From assembly GCA_014905825.1 (NCBI GenBank), contig JACGCN010000012.1, positions 1,178,001-1,242,000 on the forward strand: a stretch of 64,000 bases of DNA, written 5' to 3'. Below are positions 56,301-64,000 of this stretch, piece by piece. This DNA is from Lyophyllum atratum. Lineage: Eukaryota > Basidiomycota > Agaricomycetes > Agaricales > Lyophyllaceae. Numbering within the stretch: the first letter of the stretch is position 1; each line of letters begins with the position of its first letter. A model generated the notes under the pieces. The model did no database searches. It was given only the letters and a program-made list of their open reading frames with translations, and had not been told where the DNA came from. The translations under genes were made by a program, and so were the position numbers.

Positions 56301-57339
56301 CACGGGCGGGGAGAGTGGGACGCCGACGCCTACGCCGAGTGGGAGTGGAGCTGCCAGCGCACCTGGTTCGGCTGCGCCTGCGTCCACGACGGCGGTGGGA
56401 ACGGTGTCACCGCCTGCGGGGGCTGCGGTGGCTGGTGCGTACCCGGATTACGCGACGGGGGCGGGTCCAGGTCCGGCGGGTGCGTATCAGGGACGACCGC
56501 CGTCGCCCCCACGAGGCGGATATGCGCCTGCGCCTGCGCCGTATTACCCACATGCTCCGCCGCAACACCACCCGCACCAGCACCAGCAGCAGATATACCC
56601 ACCGCAGCAGATGCCGTTGCATGTACAGCACCAGCAGCATTACCAGCAGCAACCTCAACCCCCGCATATGCAGCCCCAGCCCCAACCTCAACCCCAGCCC
56701 CAGCCTCAGCAGAGGCCGTATGCGCCTGCACCCGCACCCGCACCCGCACCTGCTTATGGTGCTTATAACGCGGGCTACACCGTGCCACCGCCTGCGGAGT
56801 CGTGGGGGACGCCTCCGACTGGGAGTGGGTTCGGGATGGGAGGTGGTGGTGGTGCTGCTTGGGATACGTACGCGGGGAACGCACAGGGACAGGGACACGT
56901 GGGAGCTGTGGGGAGTCCGGGGGACCGGATACAGCTTGCGCCGCTAAGGGGGGAGAGTATGGGTGGTGTGGCTGGGGGGGTGTCGCCGGTGATTTCGGGG
57001 GGGTATCCTGTGATTCAGATTAGGAGTAGTAGTCGGGATACGTATGGGAGTGGGCAGGGTGTTTCTGGATCGGGGGGGAGGGATGAAAGGAGGGATGAGT
57101 GGGAAAGGGAGAGGGGGGAGAGGGAGAGGGAGAGGGGGGATAGAGAGTATCGGAGAGGGAGGGAAGGGAGTATGGGGAGGGAGAGGGAGAGGGAGAGGGA
57201 TTTGAGGGAGAGGGAGGAGGAGAGGGAGAGGGAGAGGGATAAGGAGCGCGGGGATAGGGGACGGGAACGGGAGAGGAGGGAGAGGGGGAAGAAGAACCCG
57301 TTGAGCCTTAGCAGCATTATTTCGGACGAAACAGGGTAG
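53355..57339 (+). CDS. velB: Velvet-domain regulator, VelB-like, with very long C-terminal extension
   Basis: Starts [20 protein letters not shown] at 53355. Intron 53435-53580 joins RL to [20 protein letters not shown], the start of the velvet domain, then [16 protein letters not shown] disordered insert follows ([19 protein letters not shown] and an RD run), as is typical of VelB. The second half of the domain reads [26 protein letters not shown] and, after splicing, [40 protein letters not shown] and [20 protein letters not shown], ending [18 protein letters not shown]. In fungi, VelB acts with VeA/LaeA-type partners in development and secondary metabolism (family knowledge). From about 54990 one exon adds roughly 780 residues: Arg/Asp/Glu-rich, acidic, long Pro/Gln/His/Tyr-rich, then a second Arg/Glu-rich block, ending [12 protein letters not shown]. 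Confidence 0.9.
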
Positions 57340-58364
57340 AGAGGTATACCCTTGGCTGCCGGTGAGTTTCCCTTCGTAAACTAATGGTACTTTCCTAACC
57401 AGTGTGATCACTAGACTCTTCTACGGCTTAGCCTGTGAGCTAGGACCATTTCATTCGCGCCCCCGCCTACCTTGTTTCATCCAACGTATCCGCTATCTTC
57501 GCTTTCCCACCTGTTTTGTCGTCACCTGGACCTTGTCGTAGCTTGAACCCAATCCTAGCTTTACTTTAAACGTCTTCCTATACCACATCGCATCACACCT
57601 CTACTACAACTACAACACTTGTTTCATCTCGTCTTCCCATATTCTGGCCTAGTTATCTTGCTTTCATCGTCCATGCGTTTAAAAAGTTGACCGTACGCCG
57701 TCGCTCCCAATTTGTATGTACTTTTATTGGAGGTTTTAGCAATTCTTTGGAAGGTCCCTGGCGCATCTGGACGATTCAGCCTCAGTAATACTAACGAACG
57801 CCTCGCTAGGTAGGGGTTATCAGTGCAGATCAGTGAGATCTCGGTGAAACCCTGATGACTTTTCCACGTGGGCGCATCAACGGTGGCAATATTCCACTTG
57901 ATCCCAACAGCCAGTGGAAACTCAAGCTCAGACTCAAGCCCAACCATGTTGATCACTCAATAAGGTTTAGGAACGGTACACTTATCTCATTTACACTGCA
58001 GATTTACTCCTTCTAACGTCCTAAGAGGCTGAGCGGCGCGCCTTCCACTAAAATTTCGACAATACGTTTTACAACGGATTTATCAAAATTTCACTTGGCC
58101 AGATACCGACTGGATATGTCCACTTCCATGTACCTTCTGACATGATATGCCCGAACCATCTATGATCTACGTCCCTGACAGCTCTTCCACATGGGCCACC
58201 GCAAAGCCATCGGCCCATCTTGCCCACTGGGTTCGCATCACCTAACTTATCCTTGTCGGTTTTTCATCCTGTCTCGTCCCCGCTCCAACTGGCTTCATGC
58301 CAGTGAGCAAGCCCTCCATACTCATTAATAACTCTAAGCCATCCGGGATCTGGTCTAATCAAGT
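57340..58364. other. Intergenic region between velB and paralog K
   Basis: About 1 kb. A minus-strand open frame at 57624-57956 (110 codons, starting MINMVGLESELEFPLAVGIK) has natural-looking composition but no recognised family or splice context. It is not called as a gene. The rest has no supported feature. Confidence 0.4.
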
Positions 58365-59421
58365 ATGACAACCATAAGAACCGTCATGGTTGATGACCAA
58401 AGCCCCCGCGTGCGGTATACTGGCAATTGGGAAACAGCCGGGAACCCCCAAGAGTTCCAGGGGAGCACCCATGGCACGAAGGCAGCTGGGGCCCAGGCTG
58501 CGTTTACTTTCAAAGGTAAGCAATTGCTGCGCAGATGACGACTCAGAGAATGAGCTCTCGCCTCCATGCAAGTGCCTCGGGGGAACACTGACTCATTGCT
58601 CGTCACTCTTAGGCTTATCCGTTTCTGTCTACGGCACGATTGAGCACGGCGGCGATGGTCCTTCTGGAGCCCCTACTTCATCGTACAGTATAGATGGCTC
58701 TACCCCCGCCTCTTTCGTAGGCACACCGCCCGGGGCAAATATTGCCTACAAACAACAGTATTTCCAGTCGGCTCGGCTCGACCCGTCCAAAGAACATACT
58801 CTTGTTATTACTTGCATCGGGACAGGTGGGAACACCTTCTGGCTCGACTTTATAGAGGTCACGACAGACGCACCTGCCGCACAGTCAAACCCTTCTCCTT
58901 CCCCCTCCTCCCATACACCTGTTCCTTCCCCCTCGTTGAAACCAACGCAGAGTGCAATATCGTCACCCGGAGGGTCCCATTCAGGTGATCTACCGAAAGG
59001 CCTAATAATAGGGATTACCGTCGGTGGTATTGCATCTCTTCTCCTTGTCGTCGTCATCATCCTCCTCCTGTGCTGCCTAGTGCGGCCACGGCGCAGGCGA
59101 AGGGAAGAGGCGCTGGTAGAGGAAGCTACCCCGAGAAATCACCAAGCGGCGACCGTTCATACACCCCCAAGTCCAGCGAGCGCACTTGACATGACCTCTA
59201 CACATGTATCAAGCAGTGATGGATATGTCGTTCGTGGTGGACTGTCCCACGAAAAAGCGGGAAACGGCTACACCGACAATCGCGACCTACACCAAGCACC
59301 CGTGCCTTTCAATCGTGGCAGAGAAGAGACGGGGAGGTACAGCGCCGCTACCGCTTCTACGGAGCCCTTACCATCCTACGAGAGCTCTCTTCCTCCACTG
59401 CCGACCTCGGGCGCTCACTAG
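58365..59421 (+). CDS. SKG6-like single-pass membrane protein, paralog K
   Basis: Starts MTTIRTVMVDDQSPRVRYTG. Intron 1 is 58516-58612, at 97 nt longer than in the other copies. The ectodomain continues LSVSVYGTIEHGGDGPSGAP, SSYSIDGSTPASFVGTPPG, YFQSARLDPSKEHTLVIT and FWLDFIEVTT. A short Ser/Pro stalk follows, then the TM segment LIIGITVGGIASLLLVVVII and a basic stop RPRRRRREE. There is no second intron. The tail has SDGYVVRGGLSHEKAGNG, the family motif, and ends SLPPLPTSGAH. It lies 37 kb from the main array and is most similar to the G/H/I group. Confidence 0.82.
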
Positions 59422-59709
59422 GACCACCTTGTTGTGCCCCATGTGCATATTCCCTAAACACAACTTACTACCGTTGAGCAGTGCGTGTCTCTATGAGTCT
59501 CCAGGTGATCAGATACACCCAATAATGCAGCTGAGAGTCTCGGAGGAGGACTCGGAGCGGGACCGACGCGCTATTCTCAATGCGGTGAAATTGAGAGCCG
59601 CCCGTCTTTGAGGGGTTGTATACGTATAACGAGGAAAGGACTTCGATTTCGTGGCTTGAATATATAATACTTCCTGGAGTCTGTAATATTATCTCCATAT
59701 TTATGTTAC
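59422..59709. other. Convergent spacer between paralog K and the F-box gene
   Basis: About 290 bp with the two 3' flanks; nothing else recognised. Confidence 0.4.
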
Positions 59710-61896
59710 CTACAACGGAAAGTCCGAAGGATCCCAAGAACAAGCATCTTCGCAGCCGCGCCACTCCAGCCACTCAACGCAATGATACGCCACTGTTCGT
59801 TTCGGGCAAGGCTCTAACTCTCCTACCGTACCGTCCGATCCACGTAGGACACTGCAATAGCTGTTGCCAACGCGCACCACGCGTACCATGGGGAACCCAT
59901 GCCCAACTACTACAGAAATGTTCCTCAGAGGGATTAGATCGGGGAGGCCGATGTATCGCAGTGTCTGAGGAATGCCTGGGCGCAATTGCTGCACAGCTCC
60001 AATTTAGTCGATACGGAACGAAGACAAATCAAGGCAAGCTAACCTCTAAAAACGATACTGGGTCTCTTGAGGATGATGGAACATGGTCCAATGTAATCGC
60101 TAGCGCAAGCACGCTTCTTGGGATTAACCATGACGCTAAGCTAGGCGACAAGTCTGGCGGGTATGTAATCTTGAGGCCTTTTAGATTGACTAGCGAAGGG
60201 AGGACACCCCACACGGCTGCGTCGAACCCCACCGCGCGCTGCACATTGTCATCTTCTGCAGTCAGAACCAGAGAACGGAGATGCTGACGTCCTCGGAGCA
60301 ACTCAGCAATGGCGGGGAAGAGATCACGGTCTACGACACGGCGATGGACGGCGTTTGCAGAGAATGCGAAGTGGCGGAGGAAAGGAAGTACAGGCTGTCC
60401 GTGGCTATACGACTGGAGAGCACGGAACTGGTGCGACGTAACACCATCAATGGAGCAACCGAGTGTGAGGGATTCAAGCTGCCTGCCATTTGTGAGGATG
60501 TCAGCGAAAAGCTGGTTGTTTAAGGGGACGTGTCCTGTGAAATGGAAGTGCGTGAGGTTGCGGATAGAGACGCTGTTCGTAGGGAAGACCCAGTGCGGGT
60601 TATCGACGTAGACCGTACGCAGGCAGTCCCGGTTCTGAGCAAGGAAGGACTGAACTTGGTTCGTGGATCCACCGGTTGTACAATAGGAGAAGTGAGCTAA
60701 GTGTTTGAACTCCAGCAACTGGAGGTCGGTAGGACCATCTGGTGAGCTAGGGCAAACAGCTAAGGTATGGAACGGCGAGGAATCTTGAAAGATTGCTTAC
60801 TGCAACGAAAGCCCACGTAAACGCGATGTGCATGTCTGCAATACACGTAGGACTGGTAAAACACCCTCCATGCCAGCAGATATATGGACATTGCGAAGAT
60901 TCATAAGTTTGGGCAACGCATTCGTCAGCATACCTTAGCCGTAGGAGTATGGTTAGGTTCGAATTCGGGTGCACAGCAAGGTAAAAAACGCACCGGTTTG
61001 GAATGCCATGGCCCCATCCCGATCTCGCATGGGTGCGTATATTCTTAGTGTGCGTACAGAACTGGCAAACCCTGGGTCGACGATGATCCGTGTGAGGATG
61101 TCCGCACTCCTCTGCGCATGCCGAGAGTCATCATCCCTCGCGAAGGCAAGATCCCCGGCATGATGCGTCCATAAATCACCTGTTCCTTCTTCTGCATCCA
61201 TTCCTCCAAAGTGTAGGTCGAGCTTTTGAAAGAGCAGTTGGCTAGCAACCCGAGATACGGCGTGAGGAATAAAAAGTAGAGCTTTGAGATCGTGCCGAGG
61301 CAAATGGAGTGCAATCTCGCGCCAGATTTCGACGGACAAGCGATCTTTTCGTGGGAGAAGGGGTGCGAGAAGCTAAGAACACCATCAAACCCTACCCAGG
61401 AGCTGGAGCAGAGGAGACAAACTTTTTCGACTGTCACTGAACGCTGATGTAGTAGTGCCTTCGCTTCGGGATTGTCTGGCTCTGCGACCAGAGCCGCATG
61501 GAGGTCTGTAGACATGTAAGCAACAGTAACGGTATCATAAGATATTTCTTTCTGAGGAGATGATATGCTAACCCTCCTGAGCACCGAAGTGGGACCCAGC
61601 TGCAAGCCTTGCCCGGGCACGCAGTATTCGAGCCTTCGCGGTGTTCTCGGTCGATAGTGTGGAGATCAACAGACATGATTGAACGGCGTTTTCGATGATA
61701 GTTCTAGAGCGCCTGTGTATATGTGTAAGTATGGGTCAGACACTTTATAAGAGAGCTTGCAGCATGGTTTTGCTTACCCCTCTGGGTGAAGACTCCGCAG
61801 TGCGTACAAGAGGAGATCAGCCTTTTGGTTGTCGGTGAGGCACGATGATACGTCGCGAATGCTGGCATCGAGGATCTTAGGATTGAAGACGTCCAT
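59710..61896 (-). CDS. TPR/F-box protein
   Basis: Minus strand. Start at 61896 (MDVFNPKILDASIRDVSSCL). Short exons encode a helical TPR-like N-terminus: TDNQKADLLLYALRSLHPEG, TIIENAVQSCLLISTLSTEN, KARILRARARLAAGSHFGAQ and LHAALVAEPDNPEAKALLHQ. Splicing then leads into an F-box: RLSVEIWREIALHLPRHDLK, IPHAVSRVASQLLFQKLDLH. The C-terminal part has leucine-rich-like strands (MLTNALPKLMNLRNVHISAG, LEFKHLAHFSYCTTGGSTNQ, RQLESLTLGCSIDGV, LPSLVNLKGLKITYPPDLSP). A final intron adds QLRPGIPQTLRYIGLPDLIP and ends CSWDPSDFPL at 59710. Likely a substrate adaptor of an SCF ubiquitin ligase; the target is unknown. Five or more introns, all in frame. Confidence 0.85.
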
Positions 61897-62165
61897 TGTC
61901 AAGGTCCAGTGGATGCTTGTGAAAACAGAGGTGTCCGAGCGCTGTATAAGAAAACTTCCCTCTGGGTAACACCGCCGTAACAGTGCATAAACCGGCGGTC
62001 GGACTCGCAGATGAAATCTAGTCCAGGCCGACGAAGTCGATGAAAGCCGAAGAACTGCTCGTATGGGAACTCAACGTGGTCGAAGAGGGGCCTAGATGCG
62101 GTCCAGGCTCTTATTTTATCTAGCGAGCCATACTTTTGGGAGATCCCGAATCATATCAGAGATTG
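61897..62165. other. Upstream region of the F-box gene
   Basis: No gene supported. Confidence 0.4.
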
Positions 62166-62169
62166 GTGC

Positions 62170-62375
62170 ATGATAGGTACGAAAACGGCGCCCAGTATAC
62201 ATCGCCTTCGTTGATCTGAAGAATGCTTTCCCTTCCACAGACTTACCCACCCTCTGGTCGAAGCTATATGGCAAAGGAGTCACTGGCCCTATTTTCGACT
62301 GGCTGCGCAACCTCTATGCGGAGATGCGCTACGTCGTTCGTGCTGGGGGGGAACTGTCCGAATCATTTTCGTCAT
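62170..62375 (+). mobile_element. Relic of a non-LTR retrotransposon reverse transcriptase
   Basis: One open stretch reads PVYIAFVDLKNAFPSTDLPT, then LWSKLYGKGVTGPIFDWLRN and LYAEMRYVVRAGGELSESFS. This matches the reverse-transcriptase core of non-LTR elements, with the FVDLxxAF motif carrying the first catalytic Asp. A stop lies just upstream at about 62175, and no further RT motifs (such as YADD) follow, so this is a fragment of roughly 65 residues. The minus-strand frame at 62116-62310 is its shadow. Confidence 0.8.
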
Positions 62376-62379
62376 TGAT

Positions 62380-62640
62380 TGGTTCCGAGATCTATTTATA
62401 GATTGAGGTTATACAAAGTCATTTGGGTGGAAAAGTTTTGGGAATTTTTGAAATCTATTTATAGAGGTACCCAAAAAATGAAGAAAACGCGTGACCTCAC
62501 GTGATTGCGTCGTCTGTACCATTGATTATGTCATGCTCTCATTTCCCAGGATGGACGCGCATAAGCTTGTGAACACGCGCTACCGCGGCAGAACCTGCTA
62601 CTTTCCTGCGCGATTTTGACACTACAACCCTTTGCCCTTC
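62380..62640. other. AT-rich spacer with a short direct repeat
   Basis: gatctatttatag at 62390 and aatctatttatagag at 62449 form a direct repeat 59 bp apart. No gene supported. Confidence 0.4.
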
Positions 62641-64000
62641 GTAACCCATCGGGACTTGCTGCCTGCACTAAGAAGCTCGCTGCTCAAACATGTCACAATG
62701 TCACCATTGTATGTAAGTCTAATACCACATTACTCGGGATGCAGACTAATTGTTGCATAGGTTGGAGGAGGCTCAGCTACACTTGCCAACTGTCTTTCCA
62801 TAAAACCAACATATGCCACTGGTGTAGTTGAGGTTTCTGCTCACGCTCCTTTCATTCCGCTCACTTCCTTACATAAACCCATCAACAGGCTGGGTACCAA
62901 CTGATGAGCCTTTTGTTGATGTCCTAATTCTGTTGGGCCATCCAATACATGGACAACACCTCCTTGACCAGCTCGTTTTGACCATCATCCGTTTCGGCAT
63001 CCAACGGGTCACTTAGCCAGGCTCGGTAAGACCAAGCCTCTCATGCTCACCGTTGTTCCCAAATAGGCCACAATTGGTGCGCTTGGTGTGCTGAGCAACA
63101 ATCGTCGGATATACCCTGCACGTCCCGTCCTGATCTCTGGTGACTGTAAGCATGAGACTGGTCGACAGCATGCTGAAATGATTCAAACCCTTCTGGATGG
63201 TGTGAACAGCAAACGACCAGCCACAAAGCTTCGCATCATGCCAATCGGGTCTGATGGCGAAACTCTGTTGGAGTTGACCGGCCGAGCCGCCAAATTCTAT
63301 ATTTAGTCCTATTCAGTTTATTTTCGATTTGTGCCGTAGTTTATTTTCCGCTTTATTTCTCTTCCTTTTCGTGTATATATTCGACGACTAGCTACTGGTA
63401 TCTAGCAGTGGAATACATTCTGTTAACCCCCCCTCACCCTGACCTCGTCCTCGGTACCTACCTGGTTTCCAACAAACTCGACGAGGATCATCGCTTGCAA
63501 TCCTCACGTTCAAGTCTGAATTATCTGATAATTCCAATATCTTCCCCCTTGTTTCGCCTCTTCGTCTGATGAACCGACTCGTGGGCGACGATGACATGGT
63601 CGCTGACAAGGATTGGAAACACGTATTCAAGCGTTTTTGCAACCTTTTATTTAGAGTCTGCGGCATCGTTATCATGGGCATCAGGATAATGCCTGCAATC
63701 GTTCGGATACACTTGCAGTCTGCTGGGCACTTGTCGGAGCATATCAATTCTGTTTTCAACCCGGAGGATCAACAAGATGTAAAACTCGCTTTTGACTTGC
63801 TGACGGACATTTGGTCGCTTCCTGCGGCATCCAGTGCAGCACACAGTCCCGGATACATCAAGGCACGAGAGGCATTGCGAGTACTCGGGAAACTCCTCTA
63901 TCACATGGTCTTTCCATACCTCTGTGTCGACTTAACCCTATCAGAGCAGCTCGAGCATCTTAGTGCAGCCATACATCTCGCGCTTGCCCTCTACCATCAA
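62640..64000 (+). pseudogene. Decayed, possibly transposon-associated gene, runs off the window
   Basis: Protein-like blocks lie in one order but several frames. At 62760 GGGSATLANCLSIKPTYATG continues to VEVSAHAPF and KPINR. A one-base shift follows, then GWVPTDEPFVDVLILLGHPI and HGQHLLDQLVLTIIRFG with a stop. Next come ATIGALGVLSNNRRIYPARP, VLISGDCKHETGRQHAEMIQ and LRIMPIGSDGETLLE with a stop. From about 63570 to the end an open frame reads WKHVFKRFCNLLFRVCGIVI, HLSEHINSVFNPEDQQDVKL, AFDLLTDIWSLP and FPYLCVDLTLSEQLEHLSAA. Such proteins are repeated in mushroom genomes, to my recollection; the exact family name is not known to me. Frameshifts make an intact product unlikely. Confidence 0.55.

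Noticed and set aside
57624..57956. 110-codon minus-strand frame in the velB 3' flank
   Set aside because: Natural composition but no family resemblance, no introns and a position in the 3' flank of velB; left as unproven.

Overview
The window looks like nuclear DNA of a basidiomycete fungus, most likely an Agaricomycete. Genes are cut by many short introns (about 50-60 nt) and are closely packed on both strands. The recognisable products are typical mushroom-fungus families: CHO2, AKR1, a Golgi pH regulator, EF-1 gamma, a velvet-domain regulator, an AA9 LPMO, a DUF6534 membrane protein, a TPR/F-box protein and SKG6-like membrane proteins. All assignments come from reading the sequence; no database search was run.

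Layout. Positions 1-2.2 kb hold a 25-bp minisatellite and an unidentified gene fragment. CHO2 (phosphatidylethanolamine N-methyltransferase) lies at 2.2-6.2 kb. From 7.4 to 21.1 kb there is a one-directional array of paralogous single-pass membrane proteins: six apparently complete genes and at least three decayed copies. Each has a jelly-roll-like ectodomain, a Ser/Thr/Pro stalk, one TM helix and a short cytosolic tail. Two more members sit at 40.9 and 58.4 kb. AKR1 (ankyrin/DHHC palmitoyltransferase) follows at 21.7-24.5 kb, a Golgi pH regulator at 26.1-28.1 kb with a decayed tandem copy behind it, and a multi-TM plus WD40 protein at 30.0-33.6 kb. Two EF-1 gamma genes follow at 34.6-37.5 kb: a GST-only short copy and a full-length copy. 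They are bracketed by an inverted repeat. An NAD(P)-binding NmrA-like gene is on the minus strand at 38.9-39.8 kb. A DUF6534 gene is at 44.2-46.1 kb, an AA9 LPMO at 46.8-48.1 kb (minus), and a large protein with four dsRBD-like modules at 48.9-51.6 kb (minus). A probable copper-radical-oxidase relic follows at about 52 kb. VelB-like, with a roughly 780-residue low-complexity tail, is at 53.4-57.3 kb, and a TPR/F-box gene at 59.7-61.9 kb (minus). The right edge carries a non-LTR reverse-transcriptase relic and a decayed, possibly transposon-associated gene that runs off the end.

The recurring theme is local duplication with decay: the membrane-protein array, copies of the CHO2 3' end carried into that family, GPHR, and EF-1 gamma. 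The conserved housekeeping genes (CHO2, AKR1, GPHR, EF1G) alternate with fast-evolving paralogs. The best candidate for an undescribed system is the membrane-protein array, which reads like an expanded set of cell-surface sensors with a shared cytosolic motif; its function is unknown.
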